Below, in pieces: positions 43,078 to 54,054 of a stretch of 64,000 bases of DNA (the stretch's first letter is position 1; the number at the start of each line of letters is the position of its first letter). The stretch comes from Saturnia japonica (taxonomy: Eukaryota; Arthropoda; Insecta; Lepidoptera; Saturniidae): NCBI GenBank assembly GCA_033032175.1, contig CM065331.1:9424370-9488369 (forward strand). Direction: 5' to 3'. The notes below the pieces were generated by a model, which saw only the letters and a list, made by a program, of their open reading frames with translations, ran no database searches and was not told the DNA's origin. Made by a program: the position numbers and the translations under genes.

Positions 43078-43830
43078 CGGTTTTTTGGCGGGAAATCTGA
43101 CAGCTGACGTTTGGAACGTCATTAGAGAACATATGGTTGACTTTTTTATCTGTTCTTTTTTTTGTAATTATTATTGTTTTTTATGGTTTTTTTTTATCAG
43201 TAGTGTCGGGGGTTTTTGGCGGTATCTTGTACTATTAATTTTAATTGTAAAGCATAAGTTATTTAACCCCATCTTATTTAATTTTGGCAGCGTTTTACGT
43301 GGTGTAGTTTGGTTATTGTGCACAAGTAATTTGGATTATTAATAATAAATGGGAGCATACAATTTAATGTGTTTTAACAAGAGAACAACCGTACGAATTT
43401 TTGGCAGAATCTTGAAGTGACATGTTGTCGTTTTAATTATTAATTCATTTACTTGGGTTTTTGACCATATATTATATAATATTGGTGGCGTTTTGTAATA
43501 TAGTTTGGTTTTTGTGCATAATTGAAGTGGATTATAAATATTAACTGAAAGCATACATTCTGAGATCCCGTCAAAAACTCCCTGGAAAGTTCTAACAAGG
43601 GAGACACCATCTTATTAGGCTACTGACGTCGTCATAAGAAAGGACATTGTATTCACTTGACAATGGCAGTAATGGTCTGCATTAAAGAGGATGGTTGCCA
43701 GGTTAGGAAGAAGAAGAAAGAAAGTAACGGTTTTGGAGGAAAATATGACAGTCGACGTTTTTAGCGTCATTTAATAAGGGAACATATGGTGGACTTTTTT
43801 ATCTGTTTTTTTTTATTTTTCTGTTTTTTA
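43078..43830 (+). repeat. Direct repeats enclosing a Rep-T copy
   Basis: 43078-43185 and 43730-43830 share 'gacagctgacgttt.gaacgtcatt', 'gaacatatgg' and 'gacttttttatctgtt'. Rep-T (43400-43735; 'gcagaatcttgaagtgacat', 'ggagacaccatctt', GAAGAAG tail) lies between them. This may be one composite element or an insertion with local duplication. Confidence 0.55.
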
Positions 43831-44234
43831 TGCATTAAGTAAAGTGTCAGAGTGTTTTGTATAAATCCGAAGTTTGATGTTATTATTAATAAAATATTTA
43901 GATATTTGAGTGCTTTCAACAGTAAAACAATAACTTTAATTATTTATTGTTTTTATTATATAAGTAAAGAAATTAAAAAAGAAAAAGTATTAAATTCTTC
44001 GAGATTAATAATATAATCAGTCTTAAAAATTTAACACGTATAGAAATTAATAATATAATATAGAATCTATATAAATTTATTTTCTGGCTCTCATTCTAGT
44101 TTAGTTTCGGAGTTTATTCGTCGAACGATATTGCTTAGCCTCACCTCGCTATTATTATAAAAGCGGATAATCTCGAAGAAGGACAAAATCAAAAATACTA
44201 AAAGTTCTAAAAAGGATCGGTTCGGAAAGAAAGG

Positions 44235-44345
44235 TAGGGCCCTGAAAAGTTCTTTGTAGATTTCTCTTTACCTGTGGCAGTACGACAAGTGGAATACCTC
44301 TACTGCACAGACGCTCGCAGCCAAATAACCTAGTGTTGTATAGTT
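44235..44345 (-). repeat. Rep-S copy, inverted, short
   Basis: 'ctttacctgtggcagtacga' and 'gctcgcagccaaataaccta' identify it. Confidence 0.55.
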
Positions 44346-45380
44346 CTAGTTTAAGCCTATATTAATTTATATATATATTCACATACACAAGAACGAGCAA
44401 TTAATCATGACAATATCAATTATTTTTATTAACATTTTATATAATTCTTTAAAGCGATTCAAAGGTGAACAGATATTCGTTCTGAAATGTGTTTTAGAAT
44501 AGGAAATCTTGGTATCTTCCTAGGAACATTTAAATTTAATTCTTGTAAAATAACTCCGCTAACAAGCTTACGTAAAAGAATATGGTCTAAGATCTTACGT
44601 CTATTTTGCAGCGATATAAGGTTAAAAAAGTGCTATAAACGAGTTTTTTAATCGACACGGTTAGGACATTTCTGATCTTTGCGAGCGAGAAGTTTTGTAA
44701 AATTGCGTTGAGTGCACGCTAAACGATCTATATGGATATTATATATCCGTTGCTATATATCAAGCGAACCGTGGTTATATAAGAATCTCTTTAAAAATGC
44801 TAAATTCAATGTAAAAAGGCAGTATTGAAGTATATTCCAATAGCATTTTTCAATACTGAAACAAAGTGGTAAATGTTAATTTTTTAGTTTTCATATTGCT
44901 TTTGACAATTTACTAAACCGTTATCAGAAATATTCAATCATAAAAAACACACTGATAACTATAGTAATAATCTTCAATCAAGGGTATTGGTTGCTAAAAT
45001 AGAAAATAAGTATTTGTTAAGGTTTTATTAAATTTTACATCTAATGAAGTATGTAGGTAATTAATCAAATTTAATTATTTTTTACACTAATTTCACTTCT
45101 AAATTCGTTGTGAATAATTCAGGGGTATAGATAGTATGATTCATTTTAAAGCAATAAACGAAAAATAAATAAAATAATAATTTACAAGTTTTATGACTAT
45201 ACTACTACCGACATCTATTATCTAGTTGAATGCAACTTTTAACTACACACACATACGCTATCAGCAAACACCACACTCGAATGCGATAAGAACATGGAAT
45301 CAAAATATTTTTCAAATAATATAAATTTTGGTTCGTTTTGAAATGTAAATTTTATTTTTAAAAAGTACAAAAAGTCATAT
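44346..45380. other. 1-kb AT-rich stretch upstream of nothing recognisable
   Basis: No repeat partner and no ORF. A curious cluster 'gatctatatggatattatat' and 'ccgttgctatatatc' at about 44725-44762 was noted without interpretation. Confidence 0.4.
45369..45373 (-). terminator. Pol III terminator of the tRNA-Ala gene
   Basis: Five Ts on the minus strand, 13 bases beyond the tRNA 3' end, the usual RNA polymerase III stop. Confidence 0.7.
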
Positions 45381-45386
45381 CTATTT

Positions 45387-45459
45387 TGGAGGCGCCGGGT
45401 ATCGATCCCGGTACCTCTCGCATGCTAAGCGAGCGCTCTACCATCTGAGCTACGCCCCC
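45387..45459 (-). tRNA. tRNA-Ala, anticodon AGC
   Basis: A complete 73-nt nuclear tRNA gene, no intron. The acceptor stem GGGGGCG pairs with CGCCUCC and contains the G3-U70 wobble, the universal identity mark for alanyl-tRNA synthetase. The discriminator base is A. The anticodon loop CUUAGCAUG carries AGC at tRNA positions 34-36 (plus-strand 45424-45426); A34 would be edited to inosine. The T-arm is CCGGG/CCCGG with loop AUCGAUA, the unusual A54 form I recall for insect tRNA-Ala. Internal A box (tagctcagatgg) and B box (gggatcgatacc) are present. No CCA is encoded, as in eukaryotes. It is transcribed by pol III, ending at the T run near 45371. Confidence 0.97.
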
Positions 45460-45537
45460 GTTGAAAACGTTTTGGAAATACTCGTATTGTAACGTAAGGC
45501 AGTATTGAAAATATTTACTTAATATGTGAGATATTTT

Positions 45538-45860
45538 GTGGGGTTTTTTAGCGGGATCTTGAAGTGACATTTTGTTTTTTTTTTTGTTAAATTTACCTTA
45601 GGTTTTTTGACCCTATATTTTGTAATATTGGTGGCATTTTACGTGATATAGTTTGGTTACTGTGTGTACGTAAAGTGGATTAAAACTATAAACTGAAAAC
45701 ATGCATTTTGAGATGTTACAAAACTCTCTAGATAGTCGTGACAAAGGAGCCACCGTCTAGTCAGAAAAAGTAATTTTTTTACGAAAGCTTAAAAACATTG
45801 ACACTGGCAAGTGCTTTTTGTGGCGCCAAATCAATAAGAAGAAGAAGAGCTGATATTTTG
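45538..45860 (+). repeat. Rep-T copy, well preserved, GAAGAAGAAG tail
   Basis: 'agcgggatcttgaagtgaca', 'ttggtggcattttacgtgat', 'gacaaaggagccaccgtct' and 'ttgacactggcaagtgcttt' precede 'gtggcgccaaatca' and a GAA-type tail, suggesting target-primed retroposition. It starts 79 bp from the tRNA gene, on its 5' side. Confidence 0.7.
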
Positions 45861-45934
45861 TGTACCTACTTGGGAATAATCGAATCATATGATGATTAAT
45901 CTACATGCATATAAACGAAATACCATTCATGGTT

Positions 45935-46085
45935 TTTTTTTTCTAATCTGACCATACTGTTAGCCAAGGGCCCTGAAGCCTCAGAAGGCTTTTACAGCAT
46001 TACCGGGCTTGGAGGGCTAAAGTTACTTAGCAGAAAGCGTGGCAACATGCTCAAAAGTGTCCCTATCCGTAGAAAATTCGATCTA
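45935..46085 (-). repeat. Rep-R 3' fragment, inverted
   Basis: 'ctgttagccaagggccctga', 'ccgggcttggagggc' and 'agcagaaagcgtggcaa' match reversed Rep-R. Confidence 0.5.
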
Positions 46086-46239
46086 ACTATACATCTTTCT
46101 GATTTCTGGGAGAAAACCAAACAATTCATCACGAGATCTGCGAAAGTATAGGTTCAGTGGACTTGTTATTTAGCATAGCATGTACTGTGTATTATTTAGA
46201 CGCTCACTCTGAAGGGATTTTACAAAAATCCTATACAAA

Positions 46240-46281
46240 ATAAGAACACAGGGGAAAAAACCGCGAGGAACAGCTAGTTTA
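46240..46281 (+). mobile_element. Helitron-type 3' terminus
   Basis: 'aaaccgcgaggaacag' then CTAG and T. The rest of the element is not recognisable. Confidence 0.4.
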
Positions 46282-46756
46282 CTACAAAAGATACAATTTT
46301 TTTGCTCAGCAAAGCGAGTGGGCTACAGATGGCAACAATTATTATCTATACGTCATACAATATATTAAATATGTTTATTAGTAGTTTGGTTACTATAACA
46401 TTTTTTTTTCGGATAAGTAGTTAGTTTTAAACGAAATTGCCAGATTACGAGTTGCATGTCATCGATGATTTGTAGAAAGGGCGAATTCACCAAATCTAAA
46501 CTTTTAGGAAAGCTGATTTTTATTTTTAATCGTATATTTTTTCTACTGTAGTTCATTGTGTATTAATTCTACTGTGTGGAAGTTCTATAATTTAATATAT
46601 TAAATAAATTATTTTGATTTAGTGGAGTCGCCTTTTCTACTAATCATCGACGATACACGTATATGCATATAGGCTAAAAGTATGGTCGGATCGAAAAAAA
46701 ATACATAAAAAATCGCCAAGCCCGATAAAGCTGTCAAAAAACCTTTTTTATTTCAT
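46282..46756. other. Unassigned AT-rich stretch
   Basis: No feature recognised apart from a weak Rep-R-like piece at about 46670-46745. Confidence 0.35.
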
Positions 46757-47275
46757 TTTCTTTTGTTTGTTTTAAACACGCTAACTTCTGGAACTACCCG
46801 TAGGATTCGAAAAATTATTTTTGTATATGTTAACCAAATTCTCGAGGAATAGTATAGACTATCTAACATTAGGCTAAACCTCTCAGCTGGCCTTAAGTAT
46901 TGATTTTTGTTACGTAAGTCGGACGTCGAAACACTCGCGAATTTCTTTATCCGCGTGCGCTGGCGTAATTGTTAATGATACGTAAATACAATGTTCTACA
47001 AAAATATTGATCCTTTAGTATATCTTAAAAAAGTCCTGGATAGCATATGTCTATCTTTTATACATAAGCCACAATAAGGTATTTTGTAAAAAAAAAATTG
47101 TTGGAGATTAAAAATTGATTTATGAGCATAATATTTAAGCATTGCATATTAATCTTTACGAACGAAAGTTACTTCATCATAAAGACAATTTTATGAAGAT
47201 AAACTTTGTCTTTTACAGCATGTTATTTGGATGCATAGTTTGAGAGATAATGCAAAATTAAAATAATTCAACACT
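46757..47275 (+). mobile_element. HeliB copy, both ends lost
   Basis: 'gttttaaacacgctaac', 'ctatctaacattaggcta', 'tatccgcgtgcgctggcg' and 'cataagccacaataaggta' are collinear with the intact HeliB at 31865-32456. Confidence 0.65.
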
Positions 47276-47429
47276 CGGCTCGGGTCTATGTCTATAGTAG
47301 TGACGCGAACGCGCCGTGCGACGCAGTGCCGCGATGTGACCATCTGGCCGCCCGATAAAAATACTATCTACTAGCTCTACCATTCTACCATTTATTCCAT
47401 TATTCCATTTATTGTATTTGTATGATAAC

Positions 47430-47600
47430 GCTGGATAAACTATGACTTTTTCCGGGATAAAAAGTACCCTATATGTTATTCCAGGTTATAGACTATCTGT
47501 GTGCCAAATTTCATTGAGATCTGTTCAGCTGTTTTAGCGTGATTGAGTAACAAACATCCAAACATACACACTTTCACATTTATTATATTAGTAGAATACT
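47430..47600 (+). repeat. Rep-W copy
   Basis: 'aaaaagtaccctatatgtta', 'gttatagactatctgtgtgc', 'gagatctgttcagctg' and 'gagtaacaaacatccaaac' form a familiar lepidopteran interspersed sequence. Fragments occur at 15.2-15.8 and 16.1 kb. Confidence 0.6.
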
Positions 47601-47609
47601 GGAGTATTA

Positions 47610-47671
47610 AACATTATCAATAAGTGATTTCTTTTAAATTGTATGCAGGTGAAACTGCGGGGCATAGCTAG
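47610..47671 (+). mobile_element. Helitron 3' end
   Basis: 'gatttcttttaaattgtat' and 'gtgaaactgcggggcatag' lead to CTAG (47668-47671) followed by T. Related to the relic at 34977. Confidence 0.55.
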
Positions 47672-48093
47672 TTGTTAATATTTGTTTTTAAATTTAATAC
47701 TATGTGGATATTTTTCATACATTTAAAAATAATCTTTACCATTAATGGGTTTGTGTGATAATCTGATAATGCTAGAATTAAAAAATATGTTGTACTCTAA
47801 AATGCATTGCACTTATTAAAGGAGAAATCGTACGAACTTTCAGTGACGGAAATCTCGATCGAGAAACGTTAAATTAAACCCTCGAAATTTCTGTAAAACG
47901 AACTCATAAAAAACGGGTTGAATTTTCGCAAAAAATTTACCCGAGAAAATTTTCACAATAGACCACCCGCCCACTCACGGACTCGGGAACTTTGACACTA
48001 GAACATTAATTGGCGACACTGTAGTTGTTTTTTTTATTTATTTTAAAAACATTTAAAATTGTGTTCTGTAAATAGGGAATAATAATAAAGTTT

Positions 48094-48158
48094 ACCCGGT
48101 TCCGAAACCACTCGTGGTGATCGTTAACCGGTTTTCGAGTGGCTTTAACCGGGTTCCG
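48094..48158. repeat. Palindromic CCGG locus with AACCGGTT
   Basis: Arms 'acccggttccgaaaccact' (48094-48112) and 'gagtggctttaaccgggtt' (48137-48155) are imperfect inverted repeats around a central AACCGGTT at 48126-48133. The octamer equals the Grainyhead/CP2 consensus, but the binding is untested. Confidence 0.5.
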
Positions 48159-48344
48159 ATACAAGGTAGGGCGGTTTCACAAATTGAAAATATATTTTGT
48201 CGGTGTTACTTAACGAAAAAGATTTTGTGTTTGCATAAAAAAAGTTTTAAGAATTTTATTTTGGCTTCCAACTCGAGTTCTTTGTTTTTTTTTTTTTTAT
48301 GATGTATTACCAATTTGATATGAAATTCGATAATACGAAAAAGC

Positions 48345-48540
48345 GGTACTACAAACAAAACACTTACATCTACCCATAGGATTCAGCTTACGAGATAATC
48401 AGATATAAAACATTACATAGTGTTCCTGTTATCTTGGTCTCCTCTTTGTTCGTATGTGTGCGCCTGTATATTACGAAGCCTTGGAAAAAGACGTCATAGC
48501 CAGCGTGGTGTATTAGTCACGTGTATTGTTTTTTCACTAA
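48345..48540 (+). repeat. Rep-Z copy
   Basis: Partner of 20370-20575, same orientation. Confidence 0.6.
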
Positions 48541-49580
48541 TGTATATTGTATTATGTAATCTTACTACTCTATTATATAATTTATGAATGTCACAACCAT
48601 ATAGAATAATCCTGAACAATAATTTTGACAGAAATATGCTTAGTAATAATTTAATATAATAAATTCATGAAATAATGTTAGCTATATGACCAATACATAT
48701 AATTAAATATGAACGAAACTACTCCCTTTGGGGCAATCGAAGCGTCCGTATTTTATTTATTTTTTAAATGTTGATTGCCATATACACGTTATAGTTTCCT
48801 GAAATGTGTAATGTTAATAGTAAATTATCGGGTATGTTGAATAACTCAAAATATTTCAGTTAATTAATAAAAAACCCTCAATTCTGTAGGTATTTTAAAG
48901 TTTAAAATTTACGGTAGTACAGCGCTATAAAAATAAATGTGAAAACATTATTTTGATTTTCAAATTTGACATTAGCGATTGTCAATTTACTCCGTGGGAA
49001 TAAAACACGCATTATAAATCGCGACCAATGCGATGCAAACAGCGACTGCCTTTTGATTTGTCGCGTTTAGGGATCAGTTTGATCCAACTGAACTACATTG
49101 TCAATATCCCAGTGGTCGATGTTTGTCAAGACCCTTTTTCTCAGGAGCACTTGGAGGTGTAAAGTTGAAATTAATATCGAATACTCAGGTCTGTCTGAAT
49201 CATTGGGAGCTGTGAAAAAAATCAAACCTATAGTCAACGTTTTCAAAAGATACGACCGTTTATGTTACGTATTTAACCACTCGCAAAGGCAATTAAAACC
49301 TATAGAGTACTTCCAGTAGACCTAAGAATCATTGAATATGGCAAAAAGCAATTTCTAATAGCACAAACAAAGGTAATAATCCGAAAACCGTAAATTTGTA
49401 GTTACATCATTATATCATAAATTTATTTGCTGTTGGTAATCTGACCACAGCGTTTATGGTGTACGAGGGAAACAGTTTTCCAACGGCAAAGTTAAGTTTG
49501 TCCCTCAATCCACAGTTTATCGTTTCGTTAAAATTGTCCGATGCTTTCTTCAATAATGTTACTTATTTTTGTGAATGTAG
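48541..49580. other. 1-kb stretch without recognised feature
   Basis: A moderately GC-rich piece at about 49010-49110 ('tcgcgaccaatgcgatgcaa') is unique in the window. The 73-codon frame starting at 49098 shows no domain and no splice support. Confidence 0.35.
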
Positions 49581-49584
49581 CTCT

Positions 49585-49645
49585 ACAACTACGGAACCCT
49601 CGGTGCGCGAGGCCGACTCGTATTTGTCCGGTTTGTTTAAATTAA
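49585..49645 (-). repeat. Rep-Y copy, inverted
   Basis: 'acggaaccctcggtgcgcg' and 'ggccgactcg' are the reverse of the 'ggccaagtgcgagt' boilerplate. It makes the overlapping 108-codon frame (49456-49782) unlikely to be a gene. Confidence 0.6.
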
Positions 49646-49884
49646 ACTATGCTTACCATCAGGAAATCAGGAAAAGTCACGTTACTTTGCTATGCTACTA
49701 TATAAAAATAAACAAATGTCCTTATAAATGTGAACTTATAAATGTAAGGTCGAAATGTGAGACAAAACTAATTCTAATTTAAGTCCTGATGCTTAGAAGG
49801 TAAAAATATTACGTCCACAAACATATTCCTTATCAAGGGTATTCGGGTACATAAAACTGTAAATAAACAACATCAAAGCCCCGA

Positions 49885-49985
49885 GTGCGGGTGAATCCGG
49901 TTCGGTCCGGTTATTACCGGGCGCGGCTGACCGCAACCGGTTTGCGGTGACCACGAATTTTATCCGGTCCGGAAGGTATTATGAT
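49885..49985 (+). repeat. CCGG-rich repeat, copy 1
   Basis: 'tccggttcggtccggtta', 'gaccgcaaccggtttgcgg' and 'ttttatccggtccggaa' align with 51465-51545, about 1.6 kb away in the same orientation. AACCGGTT lies at 49935-49942. Confidence 0.55.
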
Positions 49986-50074
49986 TTATTTGTTTCTTTA
50001 CTATTATTCATCTTATTTTATACACAGTTATGCCAAATCACATGGATAGAGTAGAATATGAATATATATATATT

Positions 50075-50420
50075 AATACGTGAAGCAAAAGCTTTCTACC
50101 CATTTTTAAGCGTATTGCGTGCACGGAAGACTGTGTGATTTGGCATCGTTAAAGTTTATATGGAGAAGGAGTGCAGAAAGCTAAAATTTATCTATAATAT
50201 CTGTTACTGATAATATATGAAATTAAATAAATGATCGAATCCTAACTCGACCAATACCATTGAATTTAGACCCCCGAAAATATTGACATTGTCAATCAAT
50301 GAAAAGTGACAGCAAGTGATATAATATTCATTGTTTAGGTTCATACTGCAAATGCCAAACAGAAAATAGTCTATGATTAAAAAGTCGCTGATCGAATTTC
50401 GATCTTTGGGCTACAGCTAG
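50075..50420 (+). mobile_element. HeliD copy, uninterrupted
   Basis: It ends 'gggctacag' CTAG (50417-50420) before T. It includes 'gtgcacggaagactgtgtg', 'gagaaggagtgcagaaagc' and 'atattgacattgtcaatcaa'. The palindromic 'ttgacattgtcaa' is internal. It serves as the empty paralogous site for the mariner at 24 kb. Confidence 0.7.
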
Positions 50421-50424
50421 TATA

Positions 50425-50620
50425 AATAAATATGGTACACAATTTAACGGTCATTTAATTCCAAACTAAGCAAAGCTTGTATTGTGATAACTAGACAGCT
50501 GATATACATACATACAACTGACAATAATTATGCTCATCACACAAAAGTCAGTCACACAATAGCAGTGCTTATTATCACTGCGCCACGAAGCGTTTCTAAT
50601 CTTCACAGTTCAAACAAAGC
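50425..50620 (-). mobile_element. SINE-3 copy
   Basis: It matches 58340-58590: 'aactaagcaaa.cttgtat', 'tatgctcatcacacaaa.gtcagtca'. The tRNA-like head here is damaged ('cactgcgccacgaagcg'). The tail is 'ataaataaatatgg'. Confidence 0.55.
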
Positions 50621-50624
50621 TTTA

Positions 50625-50762
50625 ATAAGATGACAGCTTCCTTATTGAAATTGTCCAGAGAGTTTTTGTGGCAATTTAAAATTGATGTTTTTCGATAAAG
50701 TGGTTATTATTTATAAGCCTCTTCACATATATACACAATAATCCCATGACGTTTTATAAATA
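50625..50762 (-). repeat. Rep-T copy, inverted
   Basis: 'gatgacagcttccttattg', 'gagagtttttgtggca' and 'cccatgacgtttta' match Rep-T reversed. Confidence 0.5.
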
Positions 50763-50799
50763 GACGTTTATTTAGGAACATAAAAAAAACACATACCCT

Positions 50800-51045
50800 T
50801 GCGCCTGTATTCATCAAAAGTTTAGACAGAGGTGTATTAATGTACACCCACAGTTCACGCGATATACTTTAGGTCCCATGTTGACGAGCCTGTTGGCATT
50901 AATCGGGCACATAGATAAACTCCGAGCTGCTACTAAGAATTTAATAGAAACACCCAATAACACTACGCTCGAACTGGAAATCGAACCCAGTACCTCGAGC
51001 ATAGCAGTCGCGCTAACGACTACCAGGCTAATGAGGCTGTTTTGT
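50800..51045 (-). mobile_element. SINE-1 copy
   Basis: 'agacagaggtgtattaatgt', 'ctccgagctgctacta' and 'gaactggaaatcgaacccag' (B box on the minus strand), then 'gcagtcgcgctaacgac'. Confidence 0.75.
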
Positions 51046-51464
51046 TTAGGAAAGTTATACGATATATAGCTTCACGCTACACTTTAAGAACGTAGCAGTG
51101 ATCATGAATTTCAAGTAATCTGGCTAAGTTCGCTAAATGTAGGCAAGTACGTTAAGTAAGAATGATAAGCTACATGCGTGCTTTGAGGTGGCGCGGCGCG
51201 TTGGTTTAATATATTTAACATGTTACACGAGTGAATCCGTGTGATACATCTAGTCAACGATAAAACCTGATGTGTTTCGCTACAAACGTCAATAACCATA
51301 AAAAGTCCTTATCGTACAACGATAATTCGAACTTTATCTAACTTACCTTTAAGTAATTCGTTTAACAGTACTAATAATTAACATACCAAATCTTTATCGA
51401 GGATGTTTCAATGTTTGTTACATGTAAATGTGGGACATTAAACCGCTTAACGTTGTGAGATCCG

Positions 51465-51550
51465 CTCAGCCGGATAACCGGACGTGGCCGTACGTAACCG
51501 GTTAACGGCGGACTTAAGTTTTATCCGGTTCGGACAATACCCGAACGATA
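51465..51550 (+). repeat. CCGG-rich repeat, copy 2
   Basis: 'cagccggataaccggacg', 'cgtaaccggttaacgg' and 'ttttatccggttcggac' align with 49885-49985. AACCGGTT lies at 51496-51503. Confidence 0.55.
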
Positions 51551-51582
51551 ACACCGTATGTTGTAAATTATTAGTAGGTGAA

Positions 51583-51830
51583 GTAATTATGGTTTAGTAA
51601 TAGCGGATACCGCGTCTGTTGAAGTGAGTTCGAATCCACGGAATGAGCCTGAGTTTTTTGATGAATAGTATTTTCTGAAGGCTGTCGAACTAGCTACCAC
51701 CCTCAAATTCAAAGTCTTCCGGCAGCTGCACTTTAATTTCAGTTCCAACTAGGTTTAGCGTGTTACCATTTAAACCACGTCGTCACTTAACATCAGATAA
51801 GATTGTAACCATAAGCGAAAAAACCTATGA
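51583..51830 (+). mobile_element. SINE-2 copy
   Basis: 'gtgagttcgaatccacgg' (B box) and 'gaatgagcctgag' are followed by the body 'aactagctaccaccctc' and a 3' region 'gcgtgttaccattt'. Confidence 0.65.
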
Positions 51831-51911
51831 ATAATTTCAAATATATGTGGTCGCCCTACACTATGCCGCATGCATATAATTCGCAAGTCTCACTCTCTCT
51901 TCTATTTCCAG

Positions 51912-51951
51912 GCACTGGCTTCATACACGGATGCCCGGATCATCCGGAACG
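51912..51951 (+). CDS. Candidate 40-nt micro-exon of an unknown gene
   Basis: The acceptor is strong: a pyrimidine tract 'ctctctcttctatttccag' ends at 51911. The donor ACG|GTGAGT is close to consensus (GT at 51952-51953). The enclosed 40 nt are GC-rich (about 60 percent) in AT-rich DNA. All three frames are open: TGFIHGCPDHPE, ALASYTDARIIRN and HWLHTRMPGSSGT. No partner exon is identifiable nearby. The upstream splice donor at 18687 (same strand) is conceivable but 33 kb away. Host gene unknown; chance occurrence cannot be excluded. Confidence 0.35.
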
Positions 51952-51999
51952 GTGAGTTTTTTTACTATTTTATATTTTATTTGTCTCTTTTTTATAAAT

Positions 52000-52014
52000 C
52001 CGGGGGGGGGGGGT
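52000..52014 (+). repeat. Poly-G run
   Basis: About eleven consecutive Gs. It is one of five long C/G homopolymers in this AT-rich window. Confidence 0.85.
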
Positions 52015-53070
52015 AGGCAACTTTTGAAAAATGGTTTCAAAACAATTTTTATATCTAAAAAAAAATATAAAATAACAATATACAAATGTATATATTACCT
52101 ACTACTTGACTCAAATCAAATTTGGTACAATAAATAAATATTATCTGTAGAAACCAATATTTATCAATTTCAGATATTACAAGTGTAAAATAGCTACATA
52201 TCTTTTTTTTTTAACTCTTAAAACGTGGTCGGTTTTGTTGTGACGTCATAGCCCATAGGACTCTAAGCAAAATTCAGGTTAGATCCTATAAGAGTGAAAT
52301 TTTCTATGTAATCTGTGCTGTGATAGTGACATTTATGACATAAAAATTATCGACATTTTTTACAATGATGAACGTTTGCTAAATGTTTGTTTTCGACCCG
52401 TATGACATCACAGAAGAGATAATAGACTATATCATTTCTTTATTTTCTCGATGACAGCTCCTGAAGGTTATAACCATTGGTATACCAAAGTCGGAGAAAC
52501 TGATAGGGATGGAGCTATATCGATAAACGTAACACGATAACAGAACCGATATTTTTTTCACAAAATGTAAGAAACTAAACTACTGCCGGATACTTTTGTA
52601 CAAATTTATTAACTAATATTATATTTCATTACAAGATGTTACACGTATTAATTCTTGATTGATAATGCCAACTTCTTCAAAATTTTCGAAGCTGTTGTAA
52701 AATAAGTAGGTATAGGTAGGTAGGCACTCGACAATGAAATGAAATAATTATAACGACAGGTAATCTTTATTTATTTATTTTAATCTAAATCTGATAAATC
52801 GTCACTACTTATTTCATATCGATACCTATTCATTCAGATCGATATCATTACTTATTTGGTCACAACACTACAACTATCAAATTAGAACTGTCATCGAGAA
52901 AATAAAAAAATGGAAATAGTATAACATGGCCGACAGCGTTTTCGCCTGTTAACGACAAGTAAACTTTAAAAATAAAGTTTTGCGGTTTTGTAGGTCCTAA
53001 AAAATTTGGCAATATTTTTCCTGAAATCCGACAATAATTAATCATTTAAGACCAATCATAATCATAGTAA
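52015..53070. other. 1-kb gene-free AT-rich stretch
   Basis: No recognised feature. 'gttgtgacgtcatagccca' at about 52238-52256 contains another TGACGTCA palindrome. Confidence 0.4.
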
Positions 53071-53073
53071 TAA

Positions 53074-53562
53074 CTAGTTGTGCACGTGGCGTCGCTCACT
53101 TATACTACAGAATGCATCGGGCACACGCGCGAATTTTTATTTGCTCCATCGCTCCCGGCTATTTTAAGGATAAAAATGCTTATTGTGGATGTTCCTTAAA
53201 AGATAGATATATTCTCTCGCGGCCTTTTTTGTAGGTCTTTTTAATGCCTATGATTATATAGTATATTAATTTGCTATATCTCTCATGGTTTACTCAGCAT
53301 AAGCCATTTAAGCGCCCGAATTGATTCACCATGACTAGATTTTATTTTATTTTTGTGTAATCCTAATGCTTTTTCTGAAAAATAGCCTAAATTACTCCTT
53401 ATAACCTCAGCTATGACTATCTACCAGTGACAGTCCCATTAAATTCGGTTCAACCGTTTCGGAGATTACCCGGAACAAACAGAGAAAAAAGCTTAAAAAT
53501 TATGTATTTAATAATTAGCTGTTATTTTGACATTACAAACAGGCACTTTAATTTTATTTAAT
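53074..53562 (-). mobile_element. HeliA copy, inverted
   Basis: A plus CTAG at 53074-53077 and 'ttgtgcacgtggcg' form the 3' end. It runs via 'cacacgcgcgaattttt' and 'gattacccggaacaaac' to a 5' end decayed by AT expansion near 53562. Confidence 0.7.
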
Positions 53563-54054
53563 AATTTATAAATTTTATTTAATAAATTATTTATTAATAG
53601 TATTTAAAGACATCACTATCATTCACATAATGATCCACCCTATAATAACCTTTTGACAGTAAAACTCGCTTGACATGGTCCTTAAAACCATTGTCTGGTA
53701 ATTTACCATATTACCAGTGGTAAATCAGTAATATGCTTTGGAAACGTATTAAAGAACCTAAACAGAAAAACAGGCAAGTAAATAGACATGTATATACCTA
53801 ACAATTGGTGCCTCGCGGCTCCGCATGCGTTTATTACGTAGTAATTATTGTATTTCGTCACGTAGTTTCATTATTACTCATATTATTGACAAATCATATA
53901 TTTAGTCAATTAGATGAGGTATTACGTATAGGTACCTATCTCCCGTCTATAAAATGTCTTAAAAATCTGATGAGTTTTTTTTTTTTCATTTTTAAAAGTC
54001 AGAAAGGTGAATCAATTTCGTTTAAAAACAAAACTATGGATTTATTTATATACT
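53563..54054. other. Unassigned AT-rich stretch
   Basis: No feature. 'ttaccatattaccagtggtaaa' region shows local inverted symmetry only. Confidence 0.35.

Noticed and set aside
45358..45570. 70-codon minus-strand ORF with GGVAQMVERSLSMREVPGSI
   Set aside because: It is the translation of the tRNA-Ala gene itself, a well-known false protein.
49456..49782. 108-codon plus-strand ORF
   Set aside because: It overlaps an inverted Rep-Y boilerplate, has no domain, and shows no splice or promoter support.
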